Source: a virus. From it: a stretch of DNA of 40,121 nt. The stretch spans positions 1 to 40,121 of IMG/VR virus record IMGVR_UViG_3300021138_000071, one strand, 5' to 3'. Below the pieces are notes generated by a model, which saw only the letters and a list, made by a program, of their open reading frames with translations, was not told the DNA's origin and ran no database searches. Of this stretch, positions 7,376 through 14,863 are shown one piece after another; positions within the stretch are counted from its first letter, which is position 1; the number at the start of each line of letters is the position of its first letter. The translations under genes were made by a program, and so were the position numbers.

Positions 7376-7405
7376 AGTATACTGCCTTTAGTTAACTATA
7401 ATCAA
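7376..7405 (-). promoter_or_regulatory. Weak sigma70-like promoter candidate for genes 47-46
   Basis: Minus strand -35 TTGATT (7405-7400), 18-nt spacer, -10 TATACT (7381-7376). It would let genes 47-46 be read independently of the homing gene upstream. The predicted start falls at or next to the gene 47 ATG (7369), so either the message is leaderless or the match is by chance. Confidence 0.25.
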
Positions 7406-7429
7406 GTGTTAAGGTTACATCTATACGCA

Positions 7430-9034
7430 TTAAGATTTCCACACATATACATTATTGCCACAGTCCCATATTCTATCATAACCGCTATTTGCCATGTTTT
7501 GCCGCTCTGATAATTCTTGATCGTATTTAAGCAATCGTTTTTTTAATTTATGTTTTTGAAAATGCTGGCGACTATAGATTTTCACATAGTCAAGCGTATA
7601 ACGATATCCGGGCTTAGTTGTTCCTGTGTGCGTAAATCCTAATTTGGTGTATACATTTCCAGTAGCGTAAGAGCGGTCGGCATAGGACAATACACTATTT
7701 GGATTTTGTGTTGAGATAAAATATTTAAATAATTTGCTGGCCCCTCCCACTACAGTATGCCCCAAAATAGTTGAAAACCTTAGCAATTCCCACTGCGCTT
7801 TATTTCCAAATCTGCACCTTCCAAAACTCATCGCACTCATTAATTTTGAATTTGAATCAAAAAGTCCGATATTTACTGTATTTCCTCCGCAATTGCCTTG
7901 CAAATGAGTAGCGTCAAAAAAGTCATTTGCTGTTTTTCTTTCTATAACCTTAACAGTAGTATCTCTCGCAAAGACTCGCGCTGCTATCCCCATCTTCACA
8001 CTCAGCAAGGATTCAATTATTGGACGTTTATCATTCCAATCATGCTCCCAGATGTGCAACAATTGTATAGATTGGTTACTACAGTCAATAGTTTTTTGTA
8101 CATGATACTCCTTCCCACGACCCCGTGACTCGCTATGCCAATACGTACCGTTACACTCTATTGCCAAGTTTAATTTAGGTAAATATATGTCTAATTGACG
8201 GTTAGTAAGGACCGACCAATCTGATTGTATGATATCTTCTGAAGAGTAAGTAGATTTGACATAATCTACGACTGATTGTTCAAAGTAATTTGTCTTGAAC
8301 GTTGGTAAAACTAACCCTAATTCGTTAACTTTACTATATATTGGGTAACGTGATATCCCATACCTAGAGGCTAGCTCAGACACCGGCGCTGTCATTATTT
8401 CTGTTTTAAAAATTTCATCGTCGGTCATAAACAACAATGCTTCGGGAGAATAATGATTTTTTATCCAAGTTTCTGCTTGTTTGGTTCTGATAGTTTTTAC
8501 CTTAGCAGGGTTATCAACGCCGTACTTATCCACGAATGCCTGCTTCATCCTTGCTTTCCCCGTTGCTGACTGAGTAGGATATGCAGCACCAAAAGTAATG
8601 TTATTGGCATCAGTTACTCTATTGGTAAATTCTTCCGTTTTGCTGTAATGATCTACTCCATACCTTTTACGAGAAGTATTTTTAATTTTATCACTCCAAT
8701 CGGCTTCTTGTGAATGCCACTCAGGCAATCCCTTGCTAACTCTATCTAGTTTTTTTGTCGCAACGGTGTATTTTGCTGTACACTTTTTGCTGCAATACTG
8801 ACGATACCTTCGCAAGTCGTCATGCCAAGAAAGACTATTCCCACATTCACATGTGGGAATATCACAGCAGTTTTTTTCTGCATGGAATAATATTTGTCTA
8901 GGCTTAACTGATTTGATTTTATCACTGACTGTGCAATAGATATCGCTAAAATTAGAATTTAACAAATCATTATATAGCAATCTCTTTTGCAACTTAAATG
9001 CGATTATCTCATCTGTGATTGTATTGCCCGACAT
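7430..9034 (-). CDS. Free-standing homing endonuclease: zinc finger, Vsr-like nuclease, GNAT-like C-terminal domain
   Basis: 534 aa; AGAGAG ribosome site 6-7 bases before the ATG. Residues 62-85 hold four cysteines (CEC...CSKKC), a zinc-finger pattern. Residues about 120-185 contain repeated RYGVDHYS / KYGVDNPAK elements, as in phage Hef-type endonucleases. Residues about 280-335 (LDIYLPKLNLAIECNGTYWH then IQLLHIWEHDW) match the Vsr-like core of the EDxHD homing endonuclease group, with D282 and E293 as likely catalytic acids. Residues about 360-480 (WELLRFS, GGASKLFKYF, SYADRSYATG, YTKLGF) look like an acetyltransferase-type fold that accompanies these enzymes. It sits between 55 and 47 in the same direction, 14 nt after 55, and probably spreads by cutting that site in related phages. 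Confidence 0.75.
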   Translation of the reverse strand: MSGNTITDEIIAFKLQKRLLYNDLLNSNFSDIYCTVSDKIKSVKPRQILFHAEKNCCDIPTCECGNSLSWHDDLRRYRQYCSKKCTAKYTVATKKLDRVSKGLPEWHSQEADWSDKIKNTSRKRYGVDHYSKTEEFTNRVTDANNITFGAAYPTQSATGKARMKQAFVDKYGVDNPAKVKTIRTKQAETWIKNHYSPEALLFMTDDEIFKTEIMTAPVSELASRYGISRYPIYSKVNELGLVLPTFKTNYFEQSVVDYVKSTYSSEDIIQSDWSVLTNRQLDIYLPKLNLAIECNGTYWHSESRGRGKEYHVQKTIDCSNQSIQLLHIWEHDWNDKRPIIESLLSVKMGIAARVFARDTTVKVIERKTANDFFDATHLQGNCGGNTVNIGLFDSNSKLMSAMSFGRCRFGNKAQWELLRFSTILGHTVVGGASKLFKYFISTQNPNSVLSYADRSYATGNVYTKLGFTHTGTTKPGYRYTLDYVKIYSRQHFQKHKLKKRLLKYDQELSERQNMANSGYDRIWDCGNNVYVWKS

Positions 9035-9048
9035 TATATTCTCTCTGT

Positions 9049-9939
9049 TTATTCATCAGAGGAAATCTTCATATCGCGCATTTGCCTAGTGAAACTTGGA
9101 GTTAAGTTATTCATTTCAAGAATGTCATCGCGTATATTTTGATTTCTCTTTTCTGTATTTAGCACACGACAGAAAGAATTGGTGATAGCCGCTGTGTAAT
9201 AAGCAAATGGATTAGAAGACCTGGCTTCATTGAATCTTAACCCAACATAAGTTAATTGCAGAATGGCTGAGTTACGCATTTCATCGTTGTAAGTGTAACC
9301 TCTCCAGTTAAATTTCATTGCGTACTTTTCGCAAAGCATGATATACATACGGGCTAACTTATCGGTGATCTGTCCGTGATCTTTAGAGAACTCTCCAGTC
9401 TTTACGCCGCCCCGCCAATGAGATTTACCTACGCAGTATGGATCGCCGTTTTCGTCAATTTTAAAATGCTGAAATGGTGGGAAGTTTACTTTGACATGAA
9501 CCATGTCATCTACTGCATCTTTAGTGCTTGGATCTTCCAAATCATCAAATAGATTTTCTTCACTATCTTCAAATTCAAAAATATCTTTGGCTGTTTTCTT
9601 TTTGACTACTTTTCTGGGCTGCTTAGCAGCAACAGGTACATGATCCCAAGTCATTACTCGGAAAATCAAATCAGTAGTAGGGATATCTTTGTGGGTTAGT
9701 TTTTCGTCTTTACCTACAGAAAGCCTAGTAGCCCTAAGTTCTTTGGCTTCTTTGATCTTACTAGCCTTGCACATTGCTTTTAGTGCAGAGTCTAGATTGT
9801 CGCTAGAAGTATCTATGATTAGGTCATAGACGTTGTATTCTTGTTTGGTAAAGCAGCAATATGAAGTTTTGCTGGCGTGAATTTCTTTTAAAATGTCTTT
9901 ATTGTTTAGATAATTGACAGGTTTCTTTGCTATAGACAT
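9049..9939 (-). CDS. 55: Late-transcription sigma factor gp55
   Basis: 296 aa. ATG 9939 (MSIAKKPVNYLNNKDILKEI) is chosen because AAGGA lies five bases upstream and the promoter -10 covers the alternative TTG at 9966. The C-terminal part carries the sigma region 2 core: ITDKLARMYIMLCEKYA (191-207), NWRGYTYNDEM (211-221), NPFAYYTAAITNSF (243-256), then EKRNQNIRDDIL (263-274). This part binds core polymerase and reads the ATAAATA late -10 box. T4 gp55 is 185 aa; here about 110 extra residues lie between the N-terminal YLNNKD element and the core, including an acidic Asp/Glu stretch near 120-145. Transcribed from its own sigma70 promoter, opposite to the late operon it should activate. Confidence 0.9.
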   Translation of the reverse strand: MSIAKKPVNYLNNKDILKEIHASKTSYCCFTKQEYNVYDLIIDTSSDNLDSALKAMCKASKIKEAKELRATRLSVGKDEKLTHKDIPTTDLIFRVMTWDHVPVAAKQPRKVVKKKTAKDIFEFEDSEENLFDDLEDPSTKDAVDDMVHVKVNFPPFQHFKIDENGDPYCVGKSHWRGGVKTGEFSKDHGQITDKLARMYIMLCEKYAMKFNWRGYTYNDEMRNSAILQLTYVGLRFNEARSSNPFAYYTAAITNSFCRVLNTEKRNQNIRDDILEMNNLTPSFTRQMRDMKISSDE

Positions 9940-9965
9940 AATTTCCTTGTTATTGTGATAAAACA

Positions 9966-9994
9966 ATATTACACGACATGTTGGATAATGTCAA
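9966..9994 (-). promoter_or_regulatory. Sigma70 promoter for gene 55
   Basis: Minus strand -35 TTGACA (9994-9989, perfect), 17-nt spacer, -10 TAATAT (9971-9966, 4/6). Predicted start near 9959, giving a leader of about 20 nt that contains the AAGGA ribosome site. This suits an early or middle gene read by unmodified host polymerase. Confidence 0.6.
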
Positions 9995-10027
9995 TAAGTT
10001 ATTGATTAAATTGGGGGTTTTTTGAAC

Positions 10028-10037
10028 GATAAATATA
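10028..10037 (+). promoter_or_regulatory. T4-type late promoter for the tail/baseplate operon
   Basis: GATAAATATA contains seven of eight bases of the T4 late box TATAAATA and lies 42 bases before the first structural gene. Predicted start near 10041; the leader carries an AAAAAGAGAA ribosome site. No sigma70 -35 is placed for it, as expected for gp55-dependent promoters. A weak inverted repeat AGACA/TGTCT flanks the start region (10040-10058). Confidence 0.65.
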
Positions 10038-10078
10038 CGAAGACAGTCTATTTATGTCTGGAAAAAGAGAACTAACAT

Positions 10079-11449
10079 ATGGCAACAGGGTCGGCTACAA
10101 AAACTACTAATAGCGGTTGGACAGTAACAACAGTTTATGATACAGCCACATCACAAGGGGTAATGACTTTTACTGGGCCAAATGGAGAAGTCGTTACTTA
10201 TACTTCCGGTGCTGGTCAGGGCACCATCGAAAGTGCCTTTCAGGCTGCAGGAATACCGATACCTAATGGACTTGCCCTTACAGGATTGTCTACGCTTACG
10301 GCTGCTAGATTTTATGCAAACCAGGCAGCACAAGCCGGGGCATCCGAATCAGCGGCTACCCCGGTTTCGCCTGTTGCAGACACTACAGCAAATGCAGCAC
10401 AGACAACCGCGGTAACTGATTCAGGCGCAAACGCCACTCCAACCCAAGGAACGACACCAGAAACTCCGCCGGCTGACACGCTACAAGAAGTGCAGGTAAC
10501 GGCACAACCTGTTCCAACTCAAGGAACAGAACCTCTTCCCGTACCGTCTGGTGATTTAGGAGAAATTGTTGTAACAGCACCCCGAGATACAGGTGAAGAC
10601 ACTGATAGTTCTTCCGATTCAGAAAGTGACGGAATTAGCGGAGATGAACTTAGCGCCCAAGAACAGGCTGCACTACAAGAGGCTACTAATTTTGCATTAG
10701 GTAGAGATTGGAGAGTAAGATTAGCATTGGCTCCGGGATCTAATTATCTTTACAACGCTAACCCTCCAGGAATATTGGGCCCCTTAAAAGCCACACAAGG
10801 TGTTATATTTCCGTACACTCCAGATATTCAGGTTGCGTATACAAGCAACTACGAATCGCTTGCCCTTACGCACAGTAACTACAAGATATTTCAATACCAA
10901 AGCAGCGGAGTAGATCAGGTAACAATCTCATGTCCATTTACTGCTCAAGATACTAGCGAAGCACTTTATCTTTTAGCAGTAATACATTTTTTCAGAACTG
11001 CAACAAAGATGTTTTATGGTCAAGATCAAGATCCTGTTTCAGGTCTACCCCCTCCTTTGTGCTATCTGTACGGTTTAGGAGCATTTCAATTTGACAATCA
11101 CCCGCTAGTAATTAGCAACTTTACTTATTCTCTACCCAACGAAGTAGACTATATAAGAGTAAGTACAAACACTGTTCAACCTGGTGTAGGAACTACTGGT
11201 AGTAATTTTCCTACTAGTTTACCTGAACTAATACAACAAACTCGTTTAGGAAGTATAGCACCGGGGGGCACGGTACAACCTGTTGATTTTGGGATACCTA
11301 GTACCGGAACTGTTCCTGCTACTTATGTACCAACTATGATGACCATGTCAATTACTTGCTACCCAATCGTAAGCAGAAATGACATTAGTAATAACTTTAG
11401 CGTTAAGAAATATGCAACCGGTGAACTGACAACTAGAGGATTTTGGTAA
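10079..11449 (+). CDS. 48: Baseplate tail-tube cap/initiator protein (gp48/gp54-like) with disordered N-terminal extension
   Basis: 456 aa. Residues about 205-456 are the conserved part (GVIFPYTPDIQVAY near 240, then ALTHSNYKIFQYQ, FFRTATKMFYGQD, LPNEVDYIRV), resembling cyanophage-type tube-cap proteins, which start the tail tube on the baseplate. I cannot separate gp48 from gp54 by eye. Residues about 85-200 are rich in Ala, Thr, Pro, Gln, Asp and Ser and look disordered; they contain two TonB-box-like motifs (EVQVTAQP and EIVVTAPR). First gene of the late operon; its TAA overlaps the next ATG (TAATG), so gp53 is coupled. Confidence 0.65.
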   Translation: MATGSATKTTNSGWTVTTVYDTATSQGVMTFTGPNGEVVTYTSGAGQGTIESAFQAAGIPIPNGLALTGLSTLTAARFYANQAAQAGASESAATPVSPVADTTANAAQTTAVTDSGANATPTQGTTPETPPADTLQEVQVTAQPVPTQGTEPLPVPSGDLGEIVVTAPRDTGEDTDSSSDSESDGISGDELSAQEQAALQEATNFALGRDWRVRLALAPGSNYLYNANPPGILGPLKATQGVIFPYTPDIQVAYTSNYESLALTHSNYKIFQYQSSGVDQVTISCPFTAQDTSEALYLLAVIHFFRTATKMFYGQDQDPVSGLPPPLCYLYGLGAFQFDNHPLVISNFTYSLPNEVDYIRVSTNTVQPGVGTTGSNFPTSLPELIQQTRLGSIAPGGTVQPVDFGIPSTGTVPATYVPTMMTMSITCYPIVSRNDISNNFSVKKYATGELTTRGFW

Positions 11450-11763
11450 TGTCGAATCAAGCAATATATCCTGCTTCAAGCAGTTATTACAGCACTGATA
11501 TTTTTAACAACAAGTTTTTGGATATCATGCAGTATCGTCCAATACCTAGTTTAAATTCGGACATTTATTATATTATACCCCCTGTATATCAGTATAGACC
11601 TGATTTACTAGCATATGACTTATATCAAGATCCTCGTTTGTGGTGGGTCTTTGCACAACGAAATCCAAACAGACTAGGGCCTGATCCTTATTTTAATTTC
11701 GTAGCCGGGCTAGGAATATACGTGCCACAATTGGCAACTTTAAAACAGACTTTAGGTATCTAA
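11449..11763 (+). CDS. 53: Baseplate wedge subunit gp53
   Basis: 104 aa from ATG 11449, which overlaps the previous stop and has AGAGGA (11434-11439) upstream; a TTG two codons earlier is less likely. The motif series IMQYRPIP, YRPDLLAYDLYQDPRLWWVF, RNPNRLGPDPYFNFVAG and IYVPQ is typical of the gp53 family that locks neighbouring wedges together in the baseplate. Shorter than T4 gp53 (196 aa), keeping mainly the conserved core. Confidence 0.86.
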   Translation: MSNQAIYPASSSYYSTDIFNNKFLDIMQYRPIPSLNSDIYYIIPPVYQYRPDLLAYDLYQDPRLWWVFAQRNPNRLGPDPYFNFVAGLGIYVPQLATLKQTLGI

Positions 11764-11766
11764 TTC

Positions 11767-14700
11767 GTGACTACTGTTACTAATCCAATGACGACCACCA
11801 TTGATTTAGGTGAAGGTAAGACAGCCTATGTTACTACCGAACTTGATCCCAATACTGGTTCATACACAACTACTGTAAATATCCCTGCATTTGGAGTTAG
11901 TTATCAAGGAACTCCCCAAAGTGTAATGAACCAACTGTCAAACTTGAATAATCAATTAGTTGAGAATAATGAAATCGAACCCAGCGGTGATGTAAACATT
12001 AACCTATCAACGGTAGTTCCTCAAGCAATAACAAGTCAACAATTTAATATTGGAAAATTAGTCAACGCTCCCAATACTGACGCTGCTACCCCTGTACCCG
12101 CTCCTGATATTCCAACTACAACGGGAAATTATAGTACTTCAACTACTACGACTACAACGACTACCGCGCATACAGGTGGCGGCTCTGTTATAACTTCAGT
12201 CAATCCTGACGGCACTATAACAAAAACTGTAGTGCCTGGTCAAAACAGCACAGTTACAACAACTACAACAGAGAGTGCTAATCCCGATTCATCTCCGCAA
12301 CCTCTGCCAGCAGTAAACACGCCCGCACAGCAAGTAGCACCCGGATTGCAAACAACTCAAGAAAACACACCACAAATAACGGGCAGTGCTGATGAAGATC
12401 GTAATGCACAAAACGCTGCTGCTTCTAATCAACAATCGGGAGTGGTAGTTAATAATTCAGGGAATAATCCTTCAACAAGCCCGGCTAGTGCAACATCTGC
12501 TAGTAGTCCCGGGGCTACTACACAATCAACTTCATCCAGTGGTGCAGTTGGTGGATTAAATGCACCGGGTGCTAGAGTAGAAAACCCATTATCTAGTTTG
12601 GCTAGTTATAATTATATAATCAGTTTATATACTATGTCTCCTGCAGCCCACGATGCTTGGGTACAATCGGGCAAAAAAGACCCCGCTGCATTGGGCGGAG
12701 CACAAATGGGACAAGTAGCAAATGGTGTGTACCTAATATGTCAAAGCGGTGGAATTAACAACACTACTACGCAGCGCGCACCGGGATTTGAACTAGATTA
12801 CTATATTGATAATTTAAAATGCACTAGTCTTATCAATGCCAAAGCATCGGGCGGTGATTACTTCAATATAGAATTCTCTTTTACTATCACAGAACCATAT
12901 GGATTTTCTTTTATAACAAATCTAAGAAAAGCACAGTCTATATTATATAATTCACCGCAAACTACCGCATCAGGATCATCAAGCACAAATGCTGCTGGGC
13001 CACCTGCAAATCCTCTTAAAGGAATGTATATTTTAGGCATTAAATTTTTAGGATGGAATTTAGATGGTAGCCAGGCTACGGGACAAGAGCAATTTACAGG
13101 TGGAACGCTAGATGAAAATGGCACACAAAATGGGTTGTTTCAACAGTATTACGATATTCAAATAACCGGTTGCACATTTAAACTAGACGGCAGACCTGTA
13201 GTTTATAATATTACCGCAGTTCCCCTGAACACAGGTGCAGGATTAGGAACAAAGAGGGCTACGATAGATACACCAATCAGTATTGAAGGTGGTACTGTAG
13301 ATAGCGCATTTAACGGACCAACTGGCATAATAACTCAAATGAACAATAACGAAGCTAACCTGGTAAAAACTGGTAAAGCGCAATATGCAAACACATATGA
13401 ATTAACTTATTTAGGGCCAGACGTAGATTTGATAAAAAATGCAACCATAGTATCAGCCGCTGACGTAGACAAATACAAATGGGCTAACGCAGATGTGAAA
13501 AAGCCCAGTGATTCAAATGACGCTACCGCACAAAAGTCCCCACCTAACAATACTACTAGAACAGTATCGATTGGTGCCGGCACCAATATATCTGCCGCCA
13601 TAGGTAGTATTATAAAACAAAGTTCTTATTTGACTAGTGCATTAAATGCTGTTTATACAACTAGTCTTGAGCCTACCAGTCAAGGTAGTCCTGAAGCACA
13701 GACTAACGATAAACCTAAAAAAATTGCTTGGTACAACTTATCTGTAGAAACTACACAGGCTAAATGGGATATTACTAGAGGAGACTGGGTATATCATATA
13801 AGTTATGTTATAACGACATATGATACTCCTTCTATTCAAACACCTTATGCTAGTGATGCTGGAGAATATCTAGGCCCGTACAAGAGATATGACTATTGGT
13901 TTACTGGACAAAATAAAGAAGTTATGGGATTGAGTTTTAACTATGATACTTCTTACTTTTTAGGTACTCAAGACGCTTCTACGACACCTAACAATTCGGC
14001 TTCACAAAACAACAACGCACCTTACGCACCTAATAAACCGGCTGGTGGAAGCAATCAGGCTAGACTTGGATTAGGTATGATAGCACAGAATTCATATACA
14101 ACATATTTGTACGATCCCCAAGCATATCAGAGCGTACAAATGAAAATAATGGGAGATCCAGATTATCTAGTAACTTTGTCTCCACCCCCGCCAAATGCGG
14201 CAGAAGTTTATAATAAATTCTACGGTCCCGGAAAAACAATAAATCCAAAAAGCAGTCAGTGTTTCATAGAAGTTAACTTCTTAGAAGCAACAGACTACGA
14301 TAATAACACTGGTGTGTTAAATCTAAACGATCAAATATTCTTTGGATTAGGCTCTCCTAGTTCAGGAGTTACCCCTAAAGGAATCATATTCATGGTAATA
14401 CAAGTTGACAACGATTTTGTAGGCGGTAAGTTCACACAAACAATTACAATGAATGGCACGCCTTGGCCTAACATATCAAATCAGCCTAATCCTAATATAC
14501 CTAGACCAGGCACTGCTCCTAGTAATTCCGGGAACACTAGCAGTTCTGGCACAAGCACTGGATCAGGCCCTACACCCGGTAACAATAACGCAACTGCACA
14601 ATATACCGGATTACGAGGATCGGCGTATACTCCCGACGAAGCAGCGAATGCTGCGGCTTGGGCAGCAGCAACTAAAGCAGAATATTTGGCAAGTTTAAAA

Positions 14701-14862
14701 GCAGGCTCTGGTAACGGAAGCACCACACCTACACCAAAGACTACCCCAACCGGGCCTCAAGGTCAACAAGTGGCAGACGGAGACGCAAATCCAAATCCAG
14801 GTGGAACAACTACTGCATCAGGACAGCCTGCAGTCCCGCAATATATAAATTCAAGAGCATAA
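11767..14862 (+). CDS. Large baseplate structural protein, hub (gp27-position) candidate
   Basis: 1,031 aa, proposed GTG start three bases after gp53 (an in-frame ATG lies at 11788; AGG upstream favours the GTG). Residues 1-270 are Thr/Ser/Asn/Gln/Pro-rich and probably disordered. An ordered block about 272-515 starts NPLSSLASYNYIISLYT and includes ELDYYIDNLKCTSLINAKASG. A second block about 650-900 includes TQAKWDITRGDWVYHISYVI and then SVQMKIMGDPDYLV, FIEVNFLEATDYD and GKFTQTITMNGTPWP. The tail is again Gly/Ser/Thr/Pro-rich. It lies between gp53 and gp5, where a hub protein carrying the spike is needed and no separate gp27 is seen. The hub assignment is inference from position; the virion role is firmer. 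Confidence 0.5.
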   Translation: MTTVTNPMTTTIDLGEGKTAYVTTELDPNTGSYTTTVNIPAFGVSYQGTPQSVMNQLSNLNNQLVENNEIEPSGDVNINLSTVVPQAITSQQFNIGKLVNAPNTDAATPVPAPDIPTTTGNYSTSTTTTTTTTAHTGGGSVITSVNPDGTITKTVVPGQNSTVTTTTTESANPDSSPQPLPAVNTPAQQVAPGLQTTQENTPQITGSADEDRNAQNAAASNQQSGVVVNNSGNNPSTSPASATSASSPGATTQSTSSSGAVGGLNAPGARVENPLSSLASYNYIISLYTMSPAAHDAWVQSGKKDPAALGGAQMGQVANGVYLICQSGGINNTTTQRAPGFELDYYIDNLKCTSLINAKASGGDYFNIEFSFTITEPYGFSFITNLRKAQSILYNSPQTTASGSSSTNAAGPPANPLKGMYILGIKFLGWNLDGSQATGQEQFTGGTLDENGTQNGLFQQYYDIQITGCTFKLDGRPVVYNITAVPLNTGAGLGTKRATIDTPISIEGGTVDSAFNGPTGIITQMNNNEANLVKTGKAQYANTYELTYLGPDVDLIKNATIVSAADVDKYKWANADVKKPSDSNDATAQKSPPNNTTRTVSIGAGTNISAAIGSIIKQSSYLTSALNAVYTTSLEPTSQGSPEAQTNDKPKKIAWYNLSVETTQAKWDITRGDWVYHISYVITTYDTPSIQTPYASDAGEYLGPYKRYDYWFTGQNKEVMGLSFNYDTSYFLGTQDASTTPNNSASQNNNAPYAPNKPAGGSNQARLGLGMIAQNSYTTYLYDPQAYQSVQMKIMGDPDYLVTLSPPPPNAAEVYNKFYGPGKTINPKSSQCFIEVNFLEATDYDNNTGVLNLNDQIFFGLGSPSSGVTPKGIIFMVIQVDNDFVGGKFTQTITMNGTPWPNISNQPNPNIPRPGTAPSNSGNTSSSGTSTGSGPTPGNNNATAQYTGLRGSAYTPDEAANAAAWAAATKAEYLASLKAGSGNGSTTPTPKTTPTGPQGQQVADGDANPNPGGTTTASGQPAVPQYINSRA

Positions 14863-14863
14863 T

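Noticed and set aside
10010-10024. Terminator suggested by TTGGGGGTTTTTTG in the divergent region
   Set aside because: No stem precedes the T-run, and no plus-strand transcript is expected to arrive there because gene 55 runs the other way.
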